Shown here: positions 17,560 to 27,206 of the stretch, piece after piece
How the letters are laid out: each line of letters opens with the position of its first letter
How positions within the stretch are numbered: position 1 is the stretch's first letter
NCBI GenBank assembly: GCA_029232285.1
Contig: JAOXFI010000037.1
Coordinates: forward strand, 1 to 33,076
Source: Agmasoma carcini (nom. nud.)
Lineage: Eukaryota; Microsporidia; Thelohaniidae
DNA length: 33,076 nucleotides
Reading direction: 5' to 3'
The notes under the pieces: model-generated
The model's input: only the letters and a program-made list of their open reading frames with translations
Told to the model about the DNA's origin: nothing
Databases searched by the model: none
Position numbers and translations under genes: made by a program

Positions 17560-18330
17560 TCAAATTTATCGTTATATAATTTCTTAGTTATCTCTTTGGT
17601 TTGATACTTAGGCGTCGTATGAATGTCTATACCAATTTATCATACCAAGAACACACTAAATATTTCTTCTAATTTTGGCTATTAAATTATGTTTTTCTAT
17701 GTTTATTCTTGATGGATCTGACCCTATTCTATCTTTATTGAATATATTTCCTAAGTATATTACAGAATTGAAACATTTACATATTTCTATAATTTAGTAT
17801 ATTTTTCCTTTTAAGTGTTTTAAGAATTTCTTTATAAATGTTTCAGATGGTTTCTTATATTATATTAAAAAATTGTATGCGAGAAAGAAGATAAGACTTT
17901 AATCGTCCTGTGTTGGAAATGTCTAGATGTACTATGTTAAAACAAAAAACGTGCGAATAAATTCATAGTGTCTCTCGGAGAAAATGAATGATGTTTTAGG
18001 AATTTCTTTAATTTTCATGACTAGTTGATAATAGCCATTGTTCAAATCCAGAGTTAAAAAAATATTTGTGCACCCTGAAGTTCGTTAAAATGATTGCGTA
18101 AGTCTAAAAAGCGAACATCACTGATGGTTTGTGAGTAAAAGTTCTTTTTAATAATTAGAAATGCTAGAGAGCCAAATGACTCAAACCAAATCGTGTGATT
18201 CCATTGTTTATCAAACGTTATATTTTTTTCTTTAACTGCTGATTTGAGCTTTTGAGCTGGAGAAAGTTTTTAGGGTAAACTAGTGTGTTGTCTGACGGTT
18301 TTGTGGACATTGGGAAAACCCTATAATACC
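17560..18330 (-). pseudogene. Ty3/gypsy reverse transcriptase relic
   Basis: Read on the minus strand with frame corrections: LRNHFNELQGAQIF near 18060-18105, TLDLNNGYYQLVMKI near 18013-18058, IPKTSFIFSERHYEFIRTFF near 17940-18010, ETFIKKFLKHLK near 17815-17855, YLGNIFNKDRIGSDPSRIN near 17700-17760, and VLGMINWYR near 17620-17655. These are the gypsy RT landmarks in the correct order (ELQGA, LDL-x-GY-Q, P-KT-F...HYEF, LGH-x-SKDGI...P, FLG-NWYR). Where YLDD should be, the reading is AYNFLI, so both catalytic aspartates are lost. RNase H and integrase are not seen downstream; the Merlin element begins there. Confidence 0.75.
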
Positions 18331-19950
18331 TTTTTCTGCAGTTTTGTATTTATCATAATATTCTTGTCCTAATTTTTGTTTTTGTAATTCTGTTGAGCAT
18401 AGACTTGACCTTTTAATGAATTTTTACATGATAAAGCTCTTTTCTTCCGAAAGTGTTTCATCTAAATCTATTTGTTTTTTTTACTATGAGCTTAATTTTG
18501 CTAAAGAGTATATATACTGACTGTTTATCATTAATAGATCCAAGTATAACCTGAAATGTAAAAGCTTCTAAAACCTTAAAAGATATTTTGAACTATGTAC
18601 TTTAAATTATAGAGAATTCTATAAATAATTCAATTGTTTCAAGTAAGAATCCTTTAGTTTATTAGTCAATTCTGTCAATAGGGTTTATCTTCTGCATTTA
18701 TCTTTTTTCTGAGTTTTCTTACTGTATCAATATTTTCAAAATTTGTTAATGCTCTTCTATCCAATTGGCTTTCATACTCTTATTGGTCTATTTTTACTTT
18801 CAGTAAGAGTTAAAATAATTTGCTATTCGATTCTCTCAATAAGCAATTTTTATAATCTATATTTTTTTCAATTTTCAACTTATAGCATTCTTCCTTATAG
18901 TGTAGAGAGGTTATGTGATATAGATAGTATTTTTGATGCGTGTTTTCTTCCTCTCAATCTTTTTAATGATTTTGATTCTTTTTTCCTTGTTCTATTAACA
19001 AGATTTTTTAATATCCTATTTTCAATCTTCTTGAAATATTCTAAAATATATTTAATACATTCTTATCATGTGCCTCATTTCTAATGCGCGCCAAGAATGT
19101 AAATTGCTTGAAAATGTATTTTTAACATTTTTCAAGTATAGCTAATTGCGTGACTATTTTACATATTACATTATGCAATTCTTTTATAACATTTAGGTGT
19201 CTTATCAAGCTTATTCTTATTAAAGTTGGATATTTTTTGCTAACGAGTTTATCAAACATTGAGTCTAGCATTGTAAAAGATGCTAAAATTTATAAATATC
19301 TTTTATGTACTATATTTCTAAGCACTGTAATGGCTATTTTGGGCACCTTTTCACATAGTACTATATTGTCTAGGTGCTGAATTTATTTCGAAATTTTAAT
19401 TGTTGCTTCCTTTTTGTCTGTGCATGCTTTGTCTCGCTTCTAATTATTTATTGTTTAAAAGAGGTTGATTACTCTAATCATCTTTTTTCAGTAATATCAG
19501 TCTATCGTAAAATTGAGCGTTGCAATACAATTTGCAGTAGTACGTACAAAGGTGTCTAAGCTTTAAGATAGATTAAGTAATTGATTATATCTTTGGCAAA
19601 ACTTTTTTATCTGTTCTCGGGGGTACTGCTGTGGTAACATATTCTTGATTTTTTAGCAAGTTTTTATAGTTTTTTCTATCTAACTAACCAATAATATGCC
19701 TAAACCCTATCAGGATGATTTTTACTGATTCATTTATATCAATAAATATTGACTTAACTACTGGAGAGCCCCTTATGTTTTAGGTAGGTTACCAAAATAG
19801 ACTTTTGAGTGAATATTGATTTATTCATTGCATCTTGAGCTAGTGCAAGACTTGTTTATAGACCATTGAGGTTATAAAAGAGTAAACGTTAAATATTATT
19901 GTTTTTTTCCATATATTTTTCTATAATAGGTAAAAAAAACAAGCTTCTTC
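18331..19950. other. Decayed tract, probably upstream part of the Ty3/gypsy relic
   Basis: Pyrimidine-rich on the plus strand, with several chance frames (for example 18743-19084). On the minus strand it would correspond to the gag/protease part of the RT relic, but I cannot identify a protease DTG or a zinc knuckle. Copy B of a direct repeat lies at about 19380-19505. Confidence 0.35.
19380..19505 (+). repeat. Direct repeat, copy B (copy A near 15990-16115)
   Basis: It shares ttgttgcttcct, a ttgtct piece, tttattgtttaaaagaggttgatt and aatcatcttttttcagt with copy A. Orientation is the same in both copies. Confidence 0.5.
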
Positions 19951-19963
19951 AAAAAAATAAAAA
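19951..19963 (-). terminator. Pol III T-run after tRNA-Asn
   Basis: On the minus strand, tttttatttttt follows the 3' end of the tRNA by three to four bases. This is a standard RNA polymerase III terminator. Confidence 0.75.
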
Positions 19964-19965
19964 TT

Positions 19966-20038
19966 CGGTCTAGACGAGGCTCGAACTCGTAACCTTTCGA
20001 TTAACAGTCGAACGCGCTAACCATTGCGCCACTAAACC
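19966..20038 (-). tRNA. tRNA-Asn (anticodon GTT)
   Basis: On the minus strand a full cloverleaf folds. The acceptor ggtttag pairs with ctagacc, including one G-T pair. The D arm is gcgc/gcgc, the anticodon stem is ttcga/tcgaa with loop ctGTTaa, there is a five-base variable loop, and the T arm is acgag/ctcgt with loop ttcgagc. The discriminator base is G, as expected for tRNA-Asn. No intron and no encoded CCA. Internal box A (tggcgcaatgg) and box B (gttcgagcc) are intact. It sits at the edge of the transposon-rich tract. Confidence 0.97.
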
Positions 20039-20823
20039 ATACAAACAACAACAATTAAATACATGATCGCATATTTAATATTTAACAAAAATATTGCAAG
20101 GTGTTATATGAAAATATAAAAAATAGTGTGGTAACCCAATGAGACGCCATATGGATAATTTCTTTATATATAAGCTTCCATTAAAATTAATCAAGGGCTT
20201 GACAAATAGAATGTATGAACACAGTGAGTATGATAGTAACAAACCTTAAGCCGATAAACTCAATCACTCAACGAATAATATGAACAAATTATGTTTGATT
20301 AATTTTTACCAATTAATCAACTTGTTTTACCAGCAGGATACATTAATTATTTTTAGTGGTATTTATTTCAATTTCTTCCAACTTATTTTATTAGAGAAAT
20401 TTATAATTTAATGATGCTATGATAAATTTGATTCGTTGGAAAGATTTTATCGTTTTATAGCCAAATATGCTTATCATAATATTAGTTAGTTAATGTTAAC
20501 AATTGATAAGATTTTTGATTTATAGTAAAATGAATAAATCCATAACTGTTTTGATTAGACTTATAAAATATGAATTGTGTTACGCTCTGTAAACATATCA
20601 CAAATATACAATATTAACGAATTATTACAATTTATTATTAAGTTTTACTTAGATTTAACTTTGACTTAATTCTATAAAAAATTGTAGAAAATAATTTATT
20701 TTGATCGATCTTAGGTTTTTTGCCCAGTATCTAATTAATTTTGATCTTTTCATAAATATTCCGATTAAATAAATATAAAAATTTTCATTTTTCAACCCTC
20801 TATATATCACGTATGATATTCTA
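20039..20823. other. Spacer without recognised features
   Basis: AT-rich sequence between the tRNA and the Ulp1-like gene. The stretch 20126-20190 is a little richer in G+C and contains tatatataag, but I see no matching copy elsewhere in the window. Confidence 0.4.
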
Positions 20824-21501
20824 TTAATATATTATCTTATTGCATAATATCTCGTGCAACATTTTTGGTCTTAAATAATGAATTTCATCACTTTTAAAAA
20901 AAGTTCTATTATTTATCCGATATTTGGCATACATACAGCAAAATACACCACAATCATCACAATTTACCTGTCTAGTTATGTCTTTTCGTACCCCAACACC
21001 CCTATATTTTATTTTTTCCAACCCATTATGCTTATTAATCAATGTGAGCAGTCTATTTACGTGTCTAAGTACATCTTTCCTAAAATTTAATAACGAATCA
21101 TAGTATTCAATTGTATTCCCATCAACTACAACCAATGTCCAATGATTACCTAGATGGATGGGGGCAACTATATATTCATAATTGGATGTATTAATATGCC
21201 CATAACATCTTATAATGTCTTCATCACTGAATTTTCTTAAATTTTCAAAAATGTAAGTATCAAAGCAGAATATATTGTGATTGTTCTTCAATATATCCAT
21301 ATAACACATTATTATGCTCGTATTTAACCAATAATTTGGTTTTAAACGTTTTAGATCATCATCGTATAATATTCTACCATTAGATTCTATCTTCTTAATA
21401 TCTTTTAGCCATTCGTATATATGGTATACATTATCATTACCCATATTATCACATGGTACATTCACCTCGGTAAATGAACTAGTACTATCAGATACCTCCA
21501 T
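20824..21501 (-). CDS. Ulp1-type (C48) SUMO-specific cysteine protease
   Basis: A 225-residue protein consisting almost only of the C48 protease domain, which cleaves SUMO from targets or matures SUMO. Visible elements: YWLNTSII (57-64), the substrate-cleft motif of Ulp1 (WLND-x-VI); catalytic His120 in GNHWTLVVVD; Asp135 in YYDSL; the oxyanion Gln178 in RQVNCDDCG; and nucleophile Cys184 in DCGVFCCMY. All four key residues are present, so it is likely active. The first 50 residues are polar and hold no targeting domain, unlike the long N termini of yeast Ulp1 or animal SENPs. The ATG at 21501 gives MEVSDSTSS. Both flanks are decayed, transposon-rich DNA, yet this frame is intact. It could be the cellular Ulp1 or a copy once carried by a mobile element. 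Confidence 0.85.
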   Translation of the reverse strand: MEVSDSTSSFTEVNVPCDNMGNDNVYHIYEWLKDIKKIESNGRILYDDDLKRLKPNYWLNTSIIMCYMDILKNNHNIFCFDTYIFENLRKFSDEDIIRCYGHINTSNYEYIVAPIHLGNHWTLVVVDGNTIEYYDSLLNFRKDVLRHVNRLLTLINKHNGLEKIKYRGVGVRKDITRQVNCDDCGVFCCMYAKYRINNRTFFKSDEIHYLRPKMLHEILCNKIIY

Positions 21502-22473
21502 TGGTTTTGGATAAATTTTTTATATATTATTAGAATGAAACAAATATTTGACTGATAGAACAAGTATTTAATCTCTTAAGCCCATCTTGATCTTTCATAT
21601 CGTTAATTTCAACATAAAACAATAATATATACTGCAATGTTCATGAGTGTGATTTCATAAAATATTATTTATGATACATATAATTATTCTTAATTAAAAT
21701 TGATCATGTATGATAAATTTTGTAACTTCATCATCTGAAAAAGTGATTTATTTATTCCACTTATTCTTAGAAGATTGTAAAAAATGTATAGAAGTACTAA
21801 TACGCCTACGACAAGGGTAGTAAATCATGAGATTATACTTCACTGCCCTTTTGTTACTAGAATCTTTCTATGAGTGAAATTTTACAATTGAAATTACACA
21901 CTTTTGAATACTTGTAAAATTCAGAATTAAAGTTTACTAAAATCATCAAAATATTTCTAATTGAAGAATTTCTTTATACTAGATAGATTATCATTCCTTA
22001 CAATTATTGATAAGATTATCCTTAATAATAATCCTATATTTTTTATTTTAAAATATGATGTAAATCTTCCCTTTTGCTACTTACAGCTAAGGCTGTCGTT
22101 ATTGTTGTTATCTGTGCAGACTCGCTTTAGTTATCAGACCCATCACTTTCCCTTTTTATTTTTAAAGCATATTGTTAACCAGTTAGTTAGATTTGGGTCA
22201 CATAGACCGTTTCTCAAAATATTTTTATTGTGTTTAGGGTCATCTTTTATGTCTTTACAACCTTGGAATTTGTTAAATATTTCTCATTATAACTTACATA
22301 CGTAAATATGTTTGTAAAAATGTTTTTATACCTTTTTTTGTGATTCATCAACCCCCTTCATCATCGCCTAATTATGAATTTATTTCATATAAATAAAATT
22401 ATATTAAGATAAATAAAATAACGCCTATAACTTGATTAGTTAAAATACAATTAAACCACAACACTGATTTAAT
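21502..22473. other. Spacer without recognised features
   Basis: Nearly 1 kb of AT-rich sequence. A plus-strand frame at 21961-22305 lacks an ATG and shows no known domain. Its minus strand gives a broken reading (for example NLTNWLT) that I cannot assign. Possibly transposon debris. Confidence 0.4.
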
Positions 22474-23679
22474 TTAGCAATGTTTATTTACTTCATCAAG
22501 ATAAGATTTTCTAACGTTCTCAACACTGTCATCTTTTAAAACATCAGAAATATTATCATCAAATATTCTATCATATGCTAGCACAACCGGAATTGAAATC
22601 ATTCTATGGAGATATTTTTTGGAACTTAGTAACATCTCTAACTTAGGTTTAAGTGAGACAGTCCAAGAATGTGCGTAAACAATCTTAGACAAAAGAATTG
22701 ATGCCTTCTTACGCACTTCATGCACTTTGTTAAACATTTCCTTGTATACATAGTTAGAAATGACCTTTGAAACTGCTTCATTTTCAATTCTCGTCTCCAA
22801 TATCTCTAAAATTTCATATTTCACCCGCCAATTCACATCTAAAAGTTCTATATTAAGCATAGGAAGGACCAACTTCTCAAATATTTCACCATCGGAATTA
22901 AGTAAAGCCATTTTCACTTCCCAACTGTCTTCATGAGTCAATTCTTGAAGTTCCTCTAAAGATAACTGATTAATAACATTTTTTAAGTAATGTGCACGGA
23001 CTTTAGGATTATCATCCTTTAAAAGATGGTCTCGATACTTTAAACTAAAAACATTTTTAGCTAATTCTTGTCTCACTTCAACAACTTCATCGCTCATTAA
23101 CGCTTCTATTATTATATTTTGATCATCATCATCAAATTTAAGCAAAAGCTTTGCTAGATTGATTCTTAGCCTCCAACTACCTGTCTTTAATAAATCCCTA
23201 AGCAAAAATTGATTAGAAACATTACTGGCAACCACATCTGCAGCCAACAACTGTACAGCTACTATGTTTGAGCTGTGAAGCTTTAGGCTAACCTCAGTTA
23301 ATTCCTGTTTTGTAAAAATTTTAGATGTGATCAGTGTTTTAACTGCCTCTCTAACCACACAAGCAATTCTATCATTTAAAGACTCAAGAATGTATTTCCT
23401 TTTGGTAATAAAGTCAATATTTCTTATTAGCATTGGCACTGCCATTCTATGTATATAATAGTTACTCTTTTGCAGTAACTCTAAAAAGTCCAAGTCTAAG
23501 TAGCTTTTTAAAATTTTTTCTGTTAAGATAATTGCTCTATCAAAGTCCTCTAACAAAAGTAGTGTGCATTTTGGAAATAGTTCAGATGATGCCTCTGCTG
23601 TTTCTAAATCATGAAATAATTCATTCACTCCTTCTCTATTGATATTTCTTAGTCCCTTAGCCTTTTTGCTTAAAGTCAT
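22474..23679 (-). CDS. TPD3: Protein phosphatase 2A scaffold subunit A (PR65/TPD3-like)
   Basis: A HEAT-repeat scaffold that joins the PP2A catalytic subunit to regulatory B subunits. It has 401 residues, against about 590-635 and 15 HEAT repeats in other eukaryotes, so roughly ten repeats remain. What I see: repeated helical pairs with the family's WR-R or VR signatures, such as CVVREAVKTL (107-116), SWRLRINLAKLLL (168-180), VVEVRQELAKNVFSL (199-213) and NWRVKYEILEILE (283-295). A C-terminal block has HEVRKKASILLSKIV (320-334) and YLHRMISIPVV (356-366), which closely follows the PR65 segment with AIREAA...NYLHRM. The conserved C-terminal end supports the catalytic-subunit binding role. The coding strand shows aaatttccca about 20 bases before the ATG. 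It is divergent from eIF2-gamma. Confidence 0.85.
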   Translation of the reverse strand: MTLSKKAKGLRNINREGVNELFHDLETAEASSELFPKCTLLLLEDFDRAIILTEKILKSYLDLDFLELLQKSNYYIHRMAVPMLIRNIDFITKRKYILESLNDRIACVVREAVKTLITSKIFTKQELTEVSLKLHSSNIVAVQLLAADVVASNVSNQFLLRDLLKTGSWRLRINLAKLLLKFDDDDQNIIIEALMSDEVVEVRQELAKNVFSLKYRDHLLKDDNPKVRAHYLKNVINQLSLEELQELTHEDSWEVKMALLNSDGEIFEKLVLPMLNIELLDVNWRVKYEILEILETRIENEAVSKVISNYVYKEMFNKVHEVRKKASILLSKIVYAHSWTVSLKPKLEMLLSSKKYLHRMISIPVVLAYDRIFDDNISDVLKDDSVENVRKSYLDEVNKHC

Positions 23680-23982
23680 TGTTCTTATTTCCTTGGGAAA
23701 TTTAGTATGAAAATTATCAAAAATATTGAAAAAGTAAGAAAAATAAATATTATTACAGAATTAGTATTAAAGATGATATATAGGAACCAATATTATCCTT
23801 ATTGAAGGTATTTATATATTAAAATTATTAATTATATGATAAAAACCCATAAAACCAGAGATTAAATGTCTAATCATATAATTGGTGAATTAAACTAGTC
23901 TGATAATTGTTGATTGGTTTTTTTTAACAGTTTTTTTTTATAAATTTTCCAGAGACGAAAAATATAACAAAAATTTTAACCA
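23680..23982. other. Divergent promoter region of PP2A-A and eIF2-gamma
   Basis: About 300 bp between the two starts. It contains a CCC tract near the PP2A-A start (minus strand, about 23694-23700) and an aaaaattttaacca tract abutting the eIF2-gamma ATG. No repeat or gene was seen. Confidence 0.5.
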
Positions 23983-25254
23983 ATGACAGACATTATTGAC
24001 GATCAAGCTACAATCAATATAGGCACAGTGGGTCACGTTGCTCATGGTAAAAGTACAATAGTTGAGTGTATCAGCGGTCGTAGCACTATTAGATACAAAG
24101 CTGAACAGGAAAGAAATATTACAATTAAGTTGGGTTACGCCAATGCCAAAATATACGAGTGCAATTGTGAGAGGCCCAATAGGTATAAAACAAAAAATGA
24201 ATTTTGCTTAAAATGTAACACAAAACCTAATTTAATAAGACATGTTTCTTTTGTTGATTGTCCAGGGCACGAGATTCTTATGACAACTATGTTGACAGGT
24301 GCAGCCATCATGGATGCAGCCTTGCTACTAGTTGCAGCTAATGAACCATGCCCTCAACCTCAGACTGTTGAACATTTGTTTGCTTTGGAAATTATGAACC
24401 AGAAAAATATTGTTGTACTACAGAATAAAATTGATCTGGTAAATTATGAGCAAGGTGTTGAACAATACCACAAAATACAAGAACTATTGAAGATGTCAAG
24501 TGTAGATGGACCTATAGTTCCAGTATCTGGTATGAGAAAAGTAAATATCAAGGCCGTCCTTGATTTTATTGTTAATCATATTCCTGTTCCAGATAGAAAC
24601 AAAAATAAAAAGCCTAGAATGATGATTATTAGAACGTTCGATGTTAACAAAGCAGGTGCTGATGCTACGACCCTTAAAGGTGGTGTTATAGGTGGCTCTT
24701 TATTGAGTGGAGTGCTGCGTGTTGGTGATGAAATAGAAATTAGACCAGGATATGTTACAAAGAAGGATGATGAATTTATTGTTAGACCATTTATTACTAC
24801 TGTACATTCACTGTTTGCTGAGCTAAAATCACTTAAAGAAGCACACCCAGGTGGATTAATAGGTGTTGGTACTGGTATTGATCCCTTTTTCTCTAAAATG
24901 GATAGATTAAATGGAATGATTATGGGTGTCAGAGGTGATCTTCCACCAATTTTTAAGGAATTAACCATTTCTTACAATCTTTTACGATCACTAGTTAAAT
25001 CAGAAAAAGATTTTGAAATTTATAAAGAAGAGACAATTCTTCTTAATATTGGAAGTCTGTCTACATCTTCAGTTGTATTAGACATGAAAATAGAAAAAGA
25101 GTGTTATATTGCAAAGGTGGTGCTTGACCAATTATGTTGTACTAATCTTAATGATATAGTGGCGATATCCAAGAGGCTTAAAGGAAAATGGAGATTGATT
25201 GGACATGGTAAAATTTTAGAAGGTGTTGAAGTAGAACCAATATACGAAGAATAA
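23983..25254 (+). CDS. GCD11: Translation initiation factor eIF2 subunit gamma
   Basis: The GTPase subunit of eIF2, which carries initiator Met-tRNA to the 40S subunit. It has 423 residues, about 100 shorter than yeast and close to archaeal aIF2-gamma. Motifs: G1 GHVAHGKST (17-25), switch I with ERNITIKLGYA (43-53), a zinc knuckle with C60-x-C62 and C75-x2-C78, G3 DCPGH (92-96), G4 NKID (148-151), and then the two beta-barrel domains (about 205-423), including GGVIGGSLLSGVLRVGDEIE (233-252) and AHPGGLIGVGTGIDP. The G5 position reads SGM where SA is usual. The N-terminal extension of yeast Gcd11 is absent. The ATG at 23983 follows an aaaattttaacca tract. CBF5 follows on the same strand after 226 bp but has its own start signal. 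Confidence 0.97.
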   Translation: MTDIIDDQATINIGTVGHVAHGKSTIVECISGRSTIRYKAEQERNITIKLGYANAKIYECNCERPNRYKTKNEFCLKCNTKPNLIRHVSFVDCPGHEILMTTMLTGAAIMDAALLLVAANEPCPQPQTVEHLFALEIMNQKNIVVLQNKIDLVNYEQGVEQYHKIQELLKMSSVDGPIVPVSGMRKVNIKAVLDFIVNHIPVPDRNKNKKPRMMIIRTFDVNKAGADATTLKGGVIGGSLLSGVLRVGDEIEIRPGYVTKKDDEFIVRPFITTVHSLFAELKSLKEAHPGGLIGVGTGIDPFFSKMDRLNGMIMGVRGDLPPIFKELTISYNLLRSLVKSEKDFEIYKEETILLNIGSLSTSSVVLDMKIEKECYIAKVVLDQLCCTNLNDIVAISKRLKGKWRLIGHGKILEGVEVEPIYEE

Positions 25255-25480
25255 AAGTGATCTTAAATAATTCATAATTGTAAAAGATAATTTATATTTT
25301 TGATAATTATCAGTCAAAATAATTCTAATAATAACTCGCTTTTATACATTACGTTTAATCAAAATACTAACAGATAGCTCATTTATATAAAAGATATTAA
25401 ATATTAATTGAGGAAATTAGAACATGAAAACAAAAATTTTTAAATAAAAAATCGAAAGTAAAATTTAAAAATTTTTCCCT
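25255..25480 (+). promoter_or_regulatory. Spacer and CCC start signal of CBF5
   Basis: The spacer is AT-rich and featureless until aaatttaaaaatttttccct, which abuts the ATG at 25481 and combines the A/T tract with a CCC triplet. This is the clearest example of the start signal in the window. Confidence 0.55.
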
Positions 25481-26497
25481 ATGAATGAGAATTACTCACT
25501 ATTAAAGGATGAAGATGAGATGATTGTCAAGTCAACAGATTACATTAATTTGGGGATAGGATCACAACCACACAAAAGAAATATAGATGAATATCTTAAA
25601 TATGGATATGTTGCTATAGATAAACCAGCAAATCCGTCTTCACATGAAGTAGTAACATGGGTGAAAAATATTTTTAACGCAGACAAAACTGGGCATGCCG
25701 GTACACTTGATCCTAAAGTTACTGGTGTACTTGGTATTTGTCTTAATAGGGCTACCAGGCTTACAAAGTCTCAACAACAGAAAGGAAAGACTTATATATG
25801 CTGTATAGAGTTTGAGAAATCAATAATCGAAGAGGATCTTAAGAAAACTGTAAAATTCTTTGTTGGTCATCAATTTCAAAGGCCCCCAATGATGTGTGCG
25901 GTTAAACGTGATTTAAGACTAAGGTGGATATACAAAATTGATATTATAGATATTTCCGAGAAAGAAGCTATCTTTAGTGTAGAATGTGAGGCTGGTACAT
26001 ATATAAGATCTTTATGTACACATATAGGTCTTCATATTGGTAATAAAGCAGATATGAAAGATTTAAGAAGAGTTAGAAGCGGTAAAATATTAGAAGAAGA
26101 GTGTGTCACTTTACATGATCTTAAGGATGCAATGTATCTTTATTCAAAGTATAATGATGACAGTGTATTAAGAAAGGTGGTACATCCACTAGAAAGGCTA
26201 TTGATAGATCTACCAAGAATTATGATTAAGGATACTGCTGTTGCAGCAATTACCCATGGTTCAGGTCTTATGTCGAATGGTGTTATGAAATATGATAGAA
26301 ATATTGATATAGGAAAGGAGTGTGTTATTATTACATCAAAAGGTGAAGCTGTTGCACTTGGTAAGTGTTTTGTTTCAGCTGATGATTTAAAGAAGATGGA
26401 AAGTGGTAAAGTTGCCAACCCTTCTCGAGTCATAATGGAGAAATCGTTATATCCTAAATGCTGGGGTGGTCCTGAGTTTGAGATTATTGATGAATAA
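25481..26497 (+). CDS. CBF5: H/ACA snoRNP pseudouridine synthase Cbf5/dyskerin
   Basis: The TruB-family catalytic subunit of H/ACA small nucleolar RNPs, which converts uridine to pseudouridine in rRNA and acts in rRNA processing. It has 338 residues (yeast 483, human 514). The DKCLD-like N terminus (about 5-40) precedes GYVAIDKPANPSSHEVV (42-58) and the catalytic loop GHAGTLDPKVTG (71-82) with Asp77. KGKTYICCIEF (101-111), a GTYIRSLCTHIG block and a C-terminal PUA domain (about 238-318, ending near NPSRVIMEKSLYPKCWGG) follow. The lysine-rich C-terminal tail of yeast and animal proteins is absent, so the protein is nearly only the archaeal-like core. The ATG at 25481 directly follows a ccct tract. 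Confidence 0.97.
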   Translation: MNENYSLLKDEDEMIVKSTDYINLGIGSQPHKRNIDEYLKYGYVAIDKPANPSSHEVVTWVKNIFNADKTGHAGTLDPKVTGVLGICLNRATRLTKSQQQKGKTYICCIEFEKSIIEEDLKKTVKFFVGHQFQRPPMMCAVKRDLRLRWIYKIDIIDISEKEAIFSVECEAGTYIRSLCTHIGLHIGNKADMKDLRRVRSGKILEEECVTLHDLKDAMYLYSKYNDDSVLRKVVHPLERLLIDLPRIMIKDTAVAAITHGSGLMSNGVMKYDRNIDIGKECVIITSKGEAVALGKCFVSADDLKKMESGKVANPSRVIMEKSLYPKCWGGPEFEIIDE

Positions 26498-26751
26498 AGT
26501 TTTTTAATTATTATGAAAGCTCCTTTATTAATACATTTAAGTTATTCTCAAAAAATTATATATATGTTTAAGGTCATAGAATAATATATTTTATTACTTT
26601 TTGATTTGATTAAAAACTATTAAAATATATAGATAAACTGTAGAATATAAATTTTGAATTTTGCTATTTATAATATATGTCACCAAAAGTCTTTTTATAA
26701 ATTACATTTTAGGTTTGTTAATGATGTTACCAGTCTACCTCGAATCGTGAT
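26498..26751. other. Short spacer after CBF5
   Basis: AT-rich 3' flank without recognised features. Transposon-derived DNA begins at about 26752. Confidence 0.4.
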
Positions 26752-27206
26752 ATATAGGTGTTTTCCATCTAAATGTAAATAATTCATACCTACGTGTAAT
26801 TTATTATTTATAGATACGTAATAATGAAAAAAATATATTTACCGGTTGATGTGAAAAGTTTGCAATTGGATGAATAAACCCTATAAGAATCTAAAATATG
26901 AAAAAAAGTTTTTGATTTCTAAATTATCTCAATCGATAACTAGTATTATCATTATTTAATGTTAAAAGGCTGTAATTTAGATAATATAAATATACCTTAC
27001 TTAAAATCTAAAGGAGTTAGCCTTATTAATAATTTAATTTTATTACTCTAATTATAAACTTTACGCATCAATCGGTAAATGTATATTTTAATTTAATATG
27101 TTTTTAATTTATTTAGTCTCCTTTTCATACTTTTATACCAAATAATAAATTTAAAATTTACACATAGGTATGAATTATTTACAATTGGGTTGAAAAAATA
27201 CTATAT
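26752..27206. mobile_element. MITE-like element with long imperfect inverted repeats
   Basis: Left 26774-26798 (tgtaaataattcatacctac...) pairs with right 27159-27184, of which 20 consecutive bases around gtaaataattcatacct are shared when the right arm is reverse-complemented. A second inverted pair lies inside: atttaccggttgatgtgaaaag near 26838 and its counterpart with ttacgcatcaatcggtaaat near 27061. Similarity extends outward to an atatag motif at both ends. The element is about 455 bp long and has no coding frame, as in a non-autonomous DNA transposon. Confidence 0.7.

Noticed and set aside
18040..18060. gttcaaatcc resembling a tRNA box B
   Set aside because: No cloverleaf can be drawn; the sequence is explained as part of the reverse transcriptase relic on the other strand.
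18743..19559. Three plus-strand frames of 61-113 codons
   Set aside because: Hydrophobic products of a T-rich strand without start signals, in the upstream part of a minus-strand retroelement relic.
21961..22305. 114-codon plus-strand frame
   Set aside because: No ATG start, no motif, and a composition typical of chance reading in AT-rich DNA.
24576..24968. 130-codon minus-strand frame
   Set aside because: It is antisense to the well-supported eIF2-gamma gene.
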